The notes under the pieces are model-generated. The model worked only from the letters and a program-made list of their open reading frames with translations. It had not been told where the DNA came from and made no database searches. A DNA stretch of 64,000 bases from Acidobacteriota bacterium (lineage in GTDB: Bacteria > Acidobacteriota > Thermoanaerobaculia > Multivoradales > J023), in NCBI GenBank assembly GCA_029263315.1, contig JAJCXR010000004.1, positions 186,001 to 250,000 of the forward strand, in the 5' to 3' direction. Positions within the stretch are counted from its first letter, which is position 1, and each line of letters starts with the position of its first letter. Position numbers and translations under genes: made by a program. Of this stretch, positions 8,735 to 18,028 are shown piece after piece.

Positions 8735-10261
8735 TCAAGGCTGGTTCCATTCCCCGATGTCACCGGATTCGAAGCCGTCGGCGAACAGGGGCGGCGCCCC
8801 CGGATGGATCATGACGATCACCTCGTCGGCGATTTCGTCGATCAAGGCGAGGTCGAGGTCGCCGTCGTTGTCGGCGTCGAAGGCCAAGGAGCAAGACGCC
8901 GCCTGCGGCGCCACAAATGCTTGGTCGAAGGTGAAGCCCCCATGGCCGTCGTTGGTGAAGAGGGCCCAATCGCCGCTGAAGCTGGCGGTGAGCCAATCGA
9001 GATCGCCGTCGCCGTCCAGATCCCCCAGGTCGGTGGCCAAGGGAAACGGGTCGGTGGTTTGGGTGACCGGGGCTGCGAAGCCCCCTTGACCATCGCCCAA
9101 AAGCATGGCGCCGTTGTTGCTCGAGCTGTTGGCGACGACGGCGTCCTCGTGGCCGTCGGCATTGACGTCACCGAGCACCACCATCCAGACACGGCCGCCA
9201 CAGGCAAAGGGCGAGCCGGCGGTGAAGGTGCTGTCGCCGTTGCCGCTGTAGACCCGCAGGGTTTGGTTGTCCTGACCTCCGACCACCAGATCGAGGATAC
9301 CGTCCTCGTCCATGTCCGCCGCCGCCAGGGCCCACTCGCCGTCGCGGGTGCTGCCGAAGGTGTCGGCCACACTGAGCACGCCGTTGCCGTCGTTGAGCAG
9401 CAACGACAGGCTGTTGTCGGCGTGGTTGGTATTGACCACATCGACGTCGCCGTCACCGTCGGCGTCGAGCACGGCGATGCCCCGCGGTGTGCCGCCGACG
9501 GTCACCTGCTGCTGGGCAGCAAAGCTGCCGTCACCAAGCCCCAAGAGGATGGAGACGGAGGATCCGGCCGTATTGGCGACGGCCACATCGACATGGCCGT
9601 CGGCGTTGAAGTCGCTGGGCTCCGACGGGCTGGGCACCTGGCCGGTGGTGGAGGGGGGCAGCATGTCGGCGAAGCTGGCGCTGCCGTCGGCTCGGTTGAG
9701 GAAGACCCGCAGATCGTCGGTGTCTTCGTTGACGATGGTGATGTCGAGGAAGCCGTCCTCGTCGAGGTCGGAGGCGAAGCCGCCATAGGCACGGCTCGAT
9801 TGACCGGGGGTGGTGCGGGTGCTGAAACGATCCGCTTCGACGAAGTCGAGGCCGGAGGGTTGAGCGGCGGTCCAGAACTGGAACGAGTACCCTTGCGGAC
9901 GCAGGAACGACCCGTCGACGGCTTGGATCTGGTGCGACAGGATGACCATCACCTGCTCTCCGGCGGAGAAGGGGCGGGCCGGCTGGAGGATCACCGTGCG
10001 GTCGCCGTCGGCATAGTTGATGGCGCCGTCGGCCGCCCCGCTCCAGCGTCCGAAGGCCCAGAAGCTACGCCGCGGCACGATGGACGAACGGTCGATCGGA
10101 CGGTCGAAACGGACGCTGATGGTGCTGTCCACCGCCGCCGTCAAGCCGCGGGGCGTCGGTTGCACGTCCACGGGGGTCAGGTCACCGGCCAGCAGGGGGG
10201 AGGTCAGCAGGCAGGCAGCCAAAAGATGGCCCACCAAGGAAGGGCTCCAGCGAGGGTACAT
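8735..10261 (-). CDS. Secreted FG-GAP/VCBS repeat protein with Ig-like domain and FESGD tail
   Basis: 508 residues from ATG 10261, preceded by AAGGAG; the longer ORF start has no support. A signal peptide (MYPRWSPSLVGHLLAACLLT...LAG) is followed by a bacterial Ig-like domain (about 25-135, with STISVRFDRPIDRSSI and the closing VMVILSHQI). A seven-bladed-like array of FG-GAP/VCBS repeats follows (about 150-485), with recurring DxDGDGxxD calcium-binding motifs such as DADGDGDVDVV and DLDGDGDLDWL. The last residues are LFADGFESGDIGEWNQP, the shared C-terminal tag of this window. It is probably an extracellular or surface protein; no enzyme domain is seen. Its binding partner is unknown. Confidence 0.85.
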   Translation of the reverse strand: MYPRWSPSLVGHLLAACLLTSPLLAGDLTPVDVQPTPRGLTAAVDSTISVRFDRPIDRSSIVPRRSFWAFGRWSGAADGAINYADGDRTVILQPARPFSAGEQVMVILSHQIQAVDGSFLRPQGYSFQFWTAAQPSGLDFVEADRFSTRTTPGQSSRAYGGFASDLDEDGFLDITIVNEDTDDLRVFLNRADGSASFADMLPPSTTGQVPSPSEPSDFNADGHVDVAVANTAGSSVSILLGLGDGSFAAQQQVTVGGTPRGIAVLDADGDGDVDVVNTNHADNSLSLLLNDGNGVLSVADTFGSTRDGEWALAAADMDEDGILDLVVGGQDNQTLRVYSGNGDSTFTAGSPFACGGRVWMVVLGDVNADGHEDAVVANSSSNNGAMLLGDGQGGFAAPVTQTTDPFPLATDLGDLDGDGDLDWLTASFSGDWALFTNDGHGGFTFDQAFVAPQAASCSLAFDADNDGDLDLALIDEIADEVIVMIHPGAPPLFADGFESGDIGEWNQP

Positions 10262-10402
10262 GGCGACTCCTTTCGTTCGGGTCCGGCTTGAGGATGACCG
10301 GCCCGGGGGAATGACAGGGTGGGAGGAGCGGTGCAATGTGGAAGAGAGTACCGGAGCCGGTGCGGTGTGGCCAGCCAAGTGGCACGGAAGTTTAGGCGAC
10401 CC

Positions 10403-11578
10403 TCAGCCGACCCCCGGAGCCCTTCCCAAGGCCGCCTCGACCCGCCGCCGCACATCCGACAGGCGCTGTCGGGTTTCGTTGGAGAAGACGAACCGTACGT
10501 AGTTGGCGCTGCGCTCGCTGCCCCAACCGGTCATCGCCGTGGCGGCGATTTTGCCGTGCTCGAGCAATCTCTCGGACGCTTCGGCGGCGCTCCAACCCAA
10601 AGCGGCGACATCCAAGAGCAGTGACCACCCCCCTTGCGGACGGACCACCGGATAACCTTCCAACTGCTCGAGCAGGACATCTCGACGGCCTTGCCAGATG
10701 GCGGTGGCAGCGGCAAGATCCGAAGCCGGAGCCCTGAGGGCGACGATGGCGGCCTGCTGGGCGATACCGACATTGCACACCACGTTGGAAATATTGACCA
10801 AGCCGATATCGTCGATGATGCCGGCGGGAGCGACGACCCAACCCACCCGCCAGCCGATCATGCGGCACTCCTTGGCCACCGAGCCGACGGTGATGGTGCG
10901 CTCCGCCATGCCTGGCAGGGAGGCCGGATGCAAGACTTCCAAGCCGTCGAACAGGATGCCCTGCATGGCGCTGTTGTAGATCATCCAAGCGTCGGTCCGG
11001 CAACAGGCGTCGGCCAGAAGCTCCCAATCCTGGCGATCGAAGACCGCCCCCGCCGGCATGCTGGGGCTCATCATCAAGAAGGCTCGGGTCCTCGGGCTCA
11101 ACAACTGAGCAAGGCGGCTTCTGTCGAGACGCCAATGACCGGCCTCGATGTCGCAGGGCAGGAAAACAGGCACCCCGCCGGCCAGGCGGATGCGATTGAT
11201 CAAGCCGATGTAGATCGGGTCCGGCAGGATGACCTCGTCCCCCGGCTCCAAGGTGGCGAGCAGCACGTTGAGGATGCCGTTGAGGCCACCGGCGCAGACC
11301 ACCGTCGAGCTCTGCCAGGGGTAGTCGACACCGCTGCTTCGTCCGACCCGCTGGGCCGCCAAGCGGCGTAGGTCGTCGAAACCGAAGAAGGGCAGATAGG
11401 AGTTGGCGACATCCAGGCCGGCGGCTTGCTGGGTCGCCTCCACCACACCCGGTGCCGGGCGCAGGTCGGTATCCAGGTTTTCAAGGCGCAGGATGTCGGC
11501 ATCGCCGGCCTGATCGGCCAAATGGCCCATGCGGTCGACGCCGATGCCGGCCATCTTGCGGAGTCGGCTGACGGACAT
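10403..11578 (-). CDS. PLP-dependent aminotransferase, class I/II
   Basis: 391 residues from ATG 11578, with AAGGAG upstream. Fold type I aminotransferase features: substrate/PLP region VVCAGGLNGILNVLL, PDPIYIGLINRIRLAGG, SPSMPAGAVF (in place of the usual NPxNPTG), and the PLP lysine in VGSVAKECRMIGWRVGW, with a conserved Arg in GWRVGW. The usual Asn-Pro-Asn-Pro block is altered to Ser-Pro-Ser-Met-Pro, so substrate prediction is unsafe. The gene lies about 140 bases upstream of the FG-GAP protein on the same strand and diverges from the S8 protease. A cytoplasmic amino acid transaminase or lyase is the likely activity. Confidence 0.88.
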   Translation of the reverse strand: MSVSRLRKMAGIGVDRMGHLADQAGDADILRLENLDTDLRPAPGVVEATQQAAGLDVANSYLPFFGFDDLRRLAAQRVGRSSGVDYPWQSSTVVCAGGLNGILNVLLATLEPGDEVILPDPIYIGLINRIRLAGGVPVFLPCDIEAGHWRLDRSRLAQLLSPRTRAFLMMSPSMPAGAVFDRQDWELLADACCRTDAWMIYNSAMQGILFDGLEVLHPASLPGMAERTITVGSVAKECRMIGWRVGWVVAPAGIIDDIGLVNISNVVCNVGIAQQAAIVALRAPASDLAAATAIWQGRRDVLLEQLEGYPVVRPQGGWSLLLDVAALGWSAAEASERLLEHGKIAATAMTGWGSERSANYVRFVFSNETRQRLSDVRRRVEAALGRAPGVG

Positions 11579-11869
11579 GTTCGGCGCTCCTTGGTTTGAG
11601 AGAGATCATAGCCGAGTGGCCAGGCTCGCGGGAGGATGAGGCCTGGAGGGTACCGGCCCAACACCAGCCGCGTCATCACGCCGCTCGAGCTCCGTAGGCG
11701 TCGCCGAAACGGTTATACTCTGCGTTCTTGCAGCGCGCAGCGGAAGTTGAAGGCCGGGTTGGCGATCTTCCTTCCGCATCCACCCGTGTAGGTCACGTCT
11801 CGGCGGGCAGATCTCGAGGGATCGGTCCCGGCCATAGAATACACGGGGATTCAAACCCTAGGAGACATC

Positions 11870-14164
11870 ATGAGATCTTACACCTTGGCCATCACCTTGG
11901 GCCTCCTCAGCTTCCCCCTTCTGCTCGTCCCGGCCACCGTCGCGGCCGATGACGGCGTGGCGCCGGTGACGGTGCGGGTCGATGACGACCAGAGCCTCAC
12001 GTCGTTGGCCCTTTCGCCCAGCATGGACATCGACTACGGCACCTACCGTTGGCTGACCTTGGACGCCACGGACCTGGACCGCTTGCGGCTCAGCGGAGTG
12101 TCGTTCACCGTCCAGCCGGACGCCCATACGGTGCGGGTGCCGGGGCATCGTTTCGACCCCTTGACGGACGGTGAGCCGTCCCTTGCCGCCCCATGGACGT
12201 CCGCGGTGGGTCAAGGGGCCGGCCTGCGTCTAGTACAAATGCATGGCCCCGCCAAGGATGCCTGGGTGACCTCGATCGAAGCCACCGGCGCCAAGATCTT
12301 GCAGTACTACCCGTTCCACACCTACCTGGTTTGGGCCGACGGTCCGCAAGTGGCTCAGCTGTCGTCCATGGCCCAAGTGCGCTGGCAAGGGGACTTCCAT
12401 CCCGCCTACAAGCTCGGTGATCACATCCAGAGCACCGCTCCGGCGTTGGCTCCGATGACGGTGATCTATGTCGATGCCGGTGACGCCGCCTCCACCTTGG
12501 GCGCCCTGGCCTCCTTTGGCGACGTGATGGGCGATCACAAGGCGCAGCCCAACGGTGCCCTGCGCCGGGCCACCATGAGCCTGGCGGGCTCCGCCTTGCA
12601 AGCGGTGGCCAACCTGCCCGAGGTCCTGTGGATCAACCCGGCGCCTCCGGGTGTCGAGTTGGAGGATGAGATGTCGAGCCAGATCGTGGCCGGCAATCAT
12701 CCCGGCGGTGTCCCAGCCCTCGGTTATTTTGCCCACTTGGCGGCCTTGGGTTATGACGGCACGGGGGTCACTTGGGCCATCGTCGACACCGGCGTCGATT
12801 ACGACCATCCGGATCTCGGGTCGCGCATCGTCGGTGGTTTCAGCGTCCCCGGCACGCCCTGCAATACCCCGCCGGGCACCGATTGCACCTCGGGCTCCCG
12901 CGGCCACGGCACCCATGTGGCCGGCATCGTCGGCGCCGACGCCTCGGCCGGTTTCACCGATGGCGATGGTTTCCTCTATGGCTTGGGTGTGGCCCCCGAG
13001 GTGAGCTTTTTCGCCATCAACATCTTCGGTAACACCGTTCCGTTGGATACCTTTAGCCGGGAGTCGGTGCTCGGAGGGGCGAGCGGTAGCAACAACTCAT
13101 GGACCACCGGTGAAGGCACGGCCCACGGCTATCAGGACTCGGAGCGCACCTACGATTTCATGGTGCGAGACGGTGATTTCAACACGGCCGCGGAAGAGCC
13201 CCATATCGTGGTTTTCTCGGCCGGCAATTCCGGTCCGGGTTCGATGACCTTGACGGCCCCCAAGGAGGCCAAGAACGTCATCGTCACCGGTGGCACTCAG
13301 AACTACCGTACCACCAGCAATATCGACGCCATGTACAACTCCAGCAGCCGTGGCCCGTCGGTGGATGGGCGTTATGTGCCGACCATCGCTGCTCCGGGGC
13401 AGACCATCGCCTCCACCGCCAACGATGGCGGCGGCTCCTGTTCCAACGGCATCGCCGGGACAAACGGGCTCTACGCCTTCTGCACCGGCACCAGCATGGC
13501 CTCGCCGCAGACCTCCGGTGCCCTCGCCCTGGCGGTGCAATGGTGGAATGACCTCTTCGGTGTCGATCCGAGCCCTGCCATGGCCAAGGCTCTGTTGGTC
13601 ACCAGCTCCGTCGACATTTCAGGGGCCGGGCCGGTGCCCAATTTCGACGAGGGCTGGGGGCGCATTCAAGTCACCGATCTGATCGCTCCGGCGGTCGACC
13701 GCGTCTATGTCGATCAGACCCACATCTTCGACAACAGTGGCGAGGCTTGGACGTTGAATACCTCGGTGCTGAACACCGGCGAGCCCTTGAAGGTTTCCCT
13801 GGCCTGGAGCGACGCGCCGGGTGCCTTGGGTGCCAACCCCGCCCTGGTCAACGACCTCGATCTCGAGGTGACGGTCAATGGGGTCACCTATTGGGGCAAC
13901 GACTTCAGCGCCGGATCCTCGACCACCGGTGGCAGCGCCGATACGCTGAACAACCTGGAGAACGTGTTCTTGCCGGCCGGTGCCAGCGGTAGCGTCGAAG
14001 TCACCGTGCGGGCCACCGTCGTGGCCGGCGACGGCATCCCGTCGACCGGTGATCTGACCGACCAGGATTTTGCCCTGGTTTGCCACAACTGTGCGACCAG
14101 CGATTTGTTCAACGATGGTTTCGAGTCGGGCTCGGTTTCGGCCTGGTCGTCGAGCCAGCCCTGA
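11870..14164 (+). CDS. Secreted subtilisin-like S8 serine protease with FESGS tail
   Basis: 764 residues, ATG preceded by AGGAG at about 6 bases. Signal peptide at 1-25 (LGLLSFPLLLVPATVAA). A propeptide-like region spans about 30-285. The S8 catalytic triad is complete: D306 in AIVDTGVDYDHPD, H346 in GHGTHVAG, S542 in GTSMASP, with the oxyanion Asn in SAGNSG. A C-terminal beta-barrel domain of the kind found in S8A proteases follows (about 620-745, VSLAWSDAPGA...LVNDLDLEV). The protein ends in LFNDGFESGSVSAWSSSQP, the tag shared with three other exported proteins here. It is an extracellular or cell-surface protease that is probably self-activated. The upstream spacer (11579-11869) is shared with the divergent aminotransferase gene. 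Confidence 0.93.
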   Translation: MRSYTLAITLGLLSFPLLLVPATVAADDGVAPVTVRVDDDQSLTSLALSPSMDIDYGTYRWLTLDATDLDRLRLSGVSFTVQPDAHTVRVPGHRFDPLTDGEPSLAAPWTSAVGQGAGLRLVQMHGPAKDAWVTSIEATGAKILQYYPFHTYLVWADGPQVAQLSSMAQVRWQGDFHPAYKLGDHIQSTAPALAPMTVIYVDAGDAASTLGALASFGDVMGDHKAQPNGALRRATMSLAGSALQAVANLPEVLWINPAPPGVELEDEMSSQIVAGNHPGGVPALGYFAHLAALGYDGTGVTWAIVDTGVDYDHPDLGSRIVGGFSVPGTPCNTPPGTDCTSGSRGHGTHVAGIVGADASAGFTDGDGFLYGLGVAPEVSFFAINIFGNTVPLDTFSRESVLGGASGSNNSWTTGEGTAHGYQDSERTYDFMVRDGDFNTAAEEPHIVVFSAGNSGPGSMTLTAPKEAKNVIVTGGTQNYRTTSNIDAMYNSSSRGPSVDGRYVPTIAAPGQTIASTANDGGGSCSNGIAGTNGLYAFCTGTSMASPQTSGALALAVQWWNDLFGVDPSPAMAKALLVTSSVDISGAGPVPNFDEGWGRIQVTDLIAPAVDRVYVDQTHIFDNSGEAWTLNTSVLNTGEPLKVSLAWSDAPGALGANPALVNDLDLEVTVNGVTYWGNDFSAGSSTTGGSADTLNNLENVFLPAGASGSVEVTVRATVVAGDGIPSTGDLTDQDFALVCHNCATSDLFNDGFESGSVSAWSSSQP

Positions 14165-14277
14165 GGTGAGGTCCAGCACTGAATAGTGGATCTGTGCTGG
14201 GCGTGGTCCACGGACTCCGCCCAGCGCAGGTTCCTGAAGCTCCAGATCGGGTGCTGAGCCAATTTTTTGATCGCAGC

Positions 14278-15471
14278 ATGACCTTCACGCCGCTGAACAT
14301 CCTGCAGTTTCTCATCGCCTTTCAAGGCCTTGTTTTTGGTTTGCACCTGTTGTTGGGGCGGCGGGGCAAGAGGGTGGCCAATCGTCTATTGGCGGTCCTC
14401 TTGCTGTCCTTGGCGGCTCAGATGGCAGCTAATGTTGCCGCGGATTTGGGCTGGATCACTAGGCGGCTTCACTGGCCCCAGCTCCTCGCTTTACTCTATG
14501 GGCCGTTGCTTTATTTCCATGTAAGAGCCTTAGCCCACAGGCAGCCCCGGTGGGGTTTGGAGCATGGTTTGCACGGCGTACCTTTTGTCACCGCCGTGGC
14601 GCTACGCTTAAGCGACGAGCTTTCCGTGGCCACCCTGGCCTTTGCCATCTTCGCCAGCATCGGCACCTATCTGGCGCTCAGTTTTCAGGTCCTGCGTCAC
14701 TACCGCCGAGTTCTCGAAGCGACACATTCTGCCCTCGGTTCGATCACCCTGGGATGGTTGTCGACGACCCTGTGGATTCTGACCGCTGTTTGGTGTCTCG
14801 ACATGCTTTCGTATGGCAGCAATCTCGCTGCCCCGGCGGCGGTGGAGAATGGGGTGACCCTCTTGCTCTTCGGCAGTCTCCTGTTTTTGGTCACCCATAT
14901 GGTGCGTCGTGGTCTGCAGTCTCCGGAGATCTTCGCCGGCATCAGCGAGGAAGATGAAGCCATCGTCCGGCAAGGAGAGACAGCGGATTCTCGGGTTGAT
15001 CCGACCGCCGAGGTGGACGAGATGCTCCGTTTGTCGGCCTTGATGGACGATGAACGACCCCATCTGGATCCGGGCCTCACCCTCGACGGCTTGGCGGCCC
15101 GCTTTGGCCGCTCGCCGCGGCAGCTTTCGCGTCTCATCCGTCGGCAGTCGGGTAGCCATTTCTCGGATTTCATCAATGGCTATCGCGTGGCCGCCGCGGG
15201 GACCGCGTTGCGCGCCCCAGGCGATGGGCGGAGCATCCTCGATATCGCCTTTGCAGCGGGTTTCAACTCCAAGTCGACCTTCAACAGTGCCTTCAAGCGG
15301 CACACGGGCATGACGCCGACGGAGTTTCGCTCTCAGGTAGCGACATCGCCTGGGGAGCAGGGGGCCGCGGCGAGTGCGAATCTCGGACATCGGGTGTCCG
15401 AGATTCGGAGGGACGAAGATCGCACCTCGGGAAGCCGCACATCGGACGACGTCGCGACGTTGGATCCCTAG
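14278..15471 (+). CDS. AraC-family regulator with multi-pass membrane N-terminus
   Basis: 397 residues from ATG 14278; in-frame GTG codons at 14194 and 14251 are alternatives, and no clear ribosome-binding site decides between them. Six or seven hydrophobic segments fill residues about 5-220 (NILQFLIAFQGLVFGLHLLLG, LLALLYGPLLYFHVRAL and others). A C-terminal AraC helix-turn-helix domain follows (about 270-365: LDGLAARFGRSPRQLSRLIRRQSG, then SILDIAFAAGFNSKSTFNSAFKRHTGMTP). This layout, a membrane sensor joined to an AraC DNA-binding domain, occurs in several phyla and suggests direct signal detection at the membrane. The neighbouring S8 protease and TlpA-like gene are possible targets, but no operator was recognised. 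Confidence 0.85.
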   Translation: MTFTPLNILQFLIAFQGLVFGLHLLLGRRGKRVANRLLAVLLLSLAAQMAANVAADLGWITRRLHWPQLLALLYGPLLYFHVRALAHRQPRWGLEHGLHGVPFVTAVALRLSDELSVATLAFAIFASIGTYLALSFQVLRHYRRVLEATHSALGSITLGWLSTTLWILTAVWCLDMLSYGSNLAAPAAVENGVTLLLFGSLLFLVTHMVRRGLQSPEIFAGISEEDEAIVRQGETADSRVDPTAEVDEMLRLSALMDDERPHLDPGLTLDGLAARFGRSPRQLSRLIRRQSGSHFSDFINGYRVAAAGTALRAPGDGRSILDIAFAAGFNSKSTFNSAFKRHTGMTPTEFRSQVATSPGEQGAAASANLGHRVSEIRRDEDRTSGSRTSDDVATLDP

Positions 15472-15534
15472 GCTGTGGGTTCGTTGGCGGATGGAAGATC
15501 CGCCCGCCTTCCACCCACCGACCCAGAGGATCCA

Positions 15535-16854
15535 ATGATGCCCATCTCGACCTTGCGCCCCCAGATCCCCTTTGACCAAGTGACGGCCCGCCTGATCACG
15601 CTGTGTCTGACCCTTATCCTCATGGGTTCGGCCGATGCCTCTGCGGAGGCCCCCTCCGTGATCTCTACAGGAGCCGCCGTCCTCAGCGGCCGGGTCGAGC
15701 CCGCCTCCGGCACCCTACGCCTCGAAGCCTACGATGCCGCCAGCTTGGCCTATGTGGACGACCGACCCGTGCCGATCGACGCTGCGGGTCGTTTCAAGAT
15801 TTCCTTGGAGGCACTAGAGCCCAGCCTCTGGCGCTTGGTCGGAGAGAAGGCGAAGGCTTTCCTGGTGATCGACGGAGCGGAGCGCATCGAAGTGCTGCTG
15901 CGTCCCAAGTCCCTGGGTGGTGTCCAGATCAAAGGGTCCTCCGGCAATGGGCGGTTGGAGGCCTTTGGCGATCTCCTGGAGGAGCGGAATCACTTCTACT
16001 TCGACGACCTCAAGCGTCGGGGCGAGGCGGCGCTGGCGGCCGGCGACGCTGCAGCCTTCGAGGCCATGGAAGAGGAACGGGATCATAAATTGACCCTCTT
16101 CTACACGGATCTCGGAGAGGCCCTCGAGGCGATGGGGCATTCCGCCGCCGTGCTCGGAGGCCTGCGTTACCTCGACATCTACAAGCAACGGCCCCTCTTC
16201 GTGGCGGCGAGAGACCGATTCGCCCGCTATTCCCCAGACGGCCAGGTCAGCCGAGCCCTACGTCGCATGTTGGCCGACGCAGAGACCGCAGACGTCGGTG
16301 CACCCGCCCCCGCCTTTGTCCTGCAGGACCGCCATGGCCAGACCTTCCGGCTCGAGGATTTTCGAGGCCAATGGTTGTACTTGGATTTCTGGGCTTCCTG
16401 GTGTCTCAGCTGCCGGCTCGAGATGCCGCGCTTGGCCAAGATCCACAGGGAATTTGCGGCGGCAGGTTTTGCCTGGGTGGGCATCACTCCCTACGACGAA
16501 CGCGATGCTTGGGAACAAACGCTCGATCAATCCCAGGCCCCTGGCACCCATTTGTGGGATGGGGACCACCGAGTGGCAAAGAGCTATCGGGTAGGCAGGC
16601 AGCTCCCGGCCAGCTTTCTGGTCGACCCCTCGGGCAAGATCATGGCCCGGGATTTAAGCGCCAAGGAGCTCCAAGAGAGGTTGGCGGCCGAGCTTCCCAA
16701 GGCAGCTCGGGAACCAGCCTATGGTCGGGAATCCTCACCGGCGGCAATGGCCGCACCGCCCGCCGCAACGAATCCCTTGCCGTCGATGGCTCCAGGAATG
16801 TCTAGTGCATCGGACACTTTCCGGGCTCCATCAGCTTCGCGGCTCAAACGGTGA
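15535..16854 (+). CDS. Exported TlpA/ResA-like thioredoxin-fold protein
   Basis: 439 residues from ATG 15535, preceded by AGAGG; an ORF start 60 bases earlier has no support. A long signal-like N-terminus (LITLCLTLILMGSADASA) leads to an uncharacterised domain (about 35-255) resembling the DUF4369-type N-terminal region of TlpA-like oxidoreductases. A thioredoxin domain follows (about 260-400) with the redox motif W-C-L-S-C in FWASWCLSCRLEMP. The thioredoxin cis-Pro lies in LPASFLVDPSG. The last 45 residues are Ala/Ser/Pro-rich and look disordered. It should act outside the cytoplasmic membrane in thiol-disulfide exchange. It follows the AraC-type regulator by 63 bases and may be under its control. 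Confidence 0.85.
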   Translation: MMPISTLRPQIPFDQVTARLITLCLTLILMGSADASAEAPSVISTGAAVLSGRVEPASGTLRLEAYDAASLAYVDDRPVPIDAAGRFKISLEALEPSLWRLVGEKAKAFLVIDGAERIEVLLRPKSLGGVQIKGSSGNGRLEAFGDLLEERNHFYFDDLKRRGEAALAAGDAAAFEAMEEERDHKLTLFYTDLGEALEAMGHSAAVLGGLRYLDIYKQRPLFVAARDRFARYSPDGQVSRALRRMLADAETADVGAPAPAFVLQDRHGQTFRLEDFRGQWLYLDFWASWCLSCRLEMPRLAKIHREFAAAGFAWVGITPYDERDAWEQTLDQSQAPGTHLWDGDHRVAKSYRVGRQLPASFLVDPSGKIMARDLSAKELQERLAAELPKAAREPAYGRESSPAAMAAPPAATNPLPSMAPGMSSASDTFRAPSASRLKR

Positions 16855-17057
16855 GCTCGGCAACAACGATTTGTTTTTGGCCAGATACATCTCAACGTTG
16901 GAGTGGCCAGCCCATTGGATTGGAGGCACGGTACCGGACAGCGTCAGGGCTAGGACTCAGATTCGAAACCGGATTTTCTGCGCTGCTGGAGTGAGGCCGT
17001 CCGGGCGGCCGGTGGCGACGATTGCTTTGCCCCTACCGATGGGGGGAAGATGGGCCG

Positions 17058-17435
17058 ATGCGTGGCTTCAGCCTCATCGAGACCCTCGTCGCCCTGGCTT
17101 TGATCGGCGTCATTCTGCTGTTGGCCATGGGCCTCCTGGCCCAGGAGCCTGGCCTGGGGCGCCGCTTGGCGGCGCAAGAAGAGGTTTTGGGCATCCTCGA
17201 CACGGCCCATGAAGCCATCCGCGCCGGCCATGTCCTACCCGCGGACTCGGCCCCCTTTCCTTGGCACCAGCTATACGACACATCCGCTGCACCGGCGGTG
17301 GACGGCTTGGAGCTGTGGACGGAGGTCGTGCCACACACCGTCGTCGGCCTGGACCGTGTGACCTTGCGGGCCCGTTGGACGGTCGACGGTTTGGCCTTCG
17401 AGCGCACGGTCCATACCCTGGTTTGGCGTCGATGA
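17058..17435 (+). CDS. Type IV pilin-like protein (PilV/GspI-like)
   Basis: 125 residues from ATG 17058, downstream of a GGGGGGAAG stretch. The start at residue 1 gives MRGFSLIETLVALALIGVILLLAMGLL: a very short leader, the prepilin peptidase site G-F, the Glu at mature position 5 and a hydrophobic helix. This is the N-methylation signature. The soluble part (about 30-125) has no clear family. It is the first of three genes with 4-base overlaps and is likely a minor pilin or pseudopilin of a type IV pilus or type II secretion-like machine. No major pilin, ATPase or secretin gene is in the window. Confidence 0.8.
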   Translation: MRGFSLIETLVALALIGVILLLAMGLLAQEPGLGRRLAAQEEVLGILDTAHEAIRAGHVLPADSAPFPWHQLYDTSAAPAVDGLELWTEVVPHTVVGLDRVTLRARWTVDGLAFERTVHTLVWRR

Positions 17436-18028
17436 GCGGTTGTCGACGCCAGGCCTGCGCGTTCCGTGGTAGGCCGTGCCGACGTCGGTCGTGCCAAAGT
17501 GGCTTCTCCTTACTGGAGTTGTTGATCGTCATGGTCATCTCAGCCGTCGCCTTGATGTTGGCCAGTCGCCTCTTGTTGGAGGCCCAGGGACGCCTGGTGC
17601 ACGAGGGCAAGCGACAGACCGATCCGGTGGGTCAACTGGCGGTGGAGCAATTGCAGGCAGACCTGCGCATGGCCAGCGGTGTCGAGGCTTCGCTGTTGGC
17701 GGGTTGGTCGTCCTTGGATCTGGTGCTGCGAGGGCACGCGGCCGGCGAGGTGAGCTTCGTGCGGCAGGATCGGCAGCTTTGGCGCCGGCTGCGGCGCCAG
17801 AAGAAGGATGGCACCTACAAGGTGGGGGAGCGCCTGATCCTCGACCAGCTCACCGTCTTTCGTTGGCGTCAACTGAGCGACGGCAGCATCGACCTGGAGC
17901 TCGGCTTCCGTCGCACCGGAAGGTTGCGGCGCTTGACCGCCAGCGGTCTTTGGGCCGATGAGGTGGTGGAGGGCGAGCTGCGGCGACTGCGGGTGGTGCC
18001 GCGGGGTGGCGGCGGAGCCCGCTGGTGA
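17432..18028 (+). CDS. Type IV pilin-like protein (PilW/GspJ-like)
   Basis: 198 residues from ATG 17432, which overlaps the previous stop (ATGA), so translation is probably coupled. A long basic leader (MSGCRRQACAFRGRPCRRRSCQS) precedes the prepilin cleavage site G-F and the helix FSLLELLIVMVISAVALML, again with Glu at mature position 5. The C-terminal domain, with repeated VRQDRQLWRRL and VFRWRQL strands, resembles GspJ/PilW-type pseudopilins. It is expected to join the tip complex with its two neighbours. An ORF extending further upstream would overlap the previous gene by 170 bases and was not accepted. Confidence 0.78.
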   Translation: MSGCRRQACAFRGRPCRRRSCQSGFSLLELLIVMVISAVALMLASRLLLEAQGRLVHEGKRQTDPVGQLAVEQLQADLRMASGVEASLLAGWSSLDLVLRGHAAGEVSFVRQDRQLWRRLRRQKKDGTYKVGERLILDQLTVFRWRQLSDGSIDLELGFRRTGRLRRLTASGLWADEVVEGELRRLRVVPRGGGGARW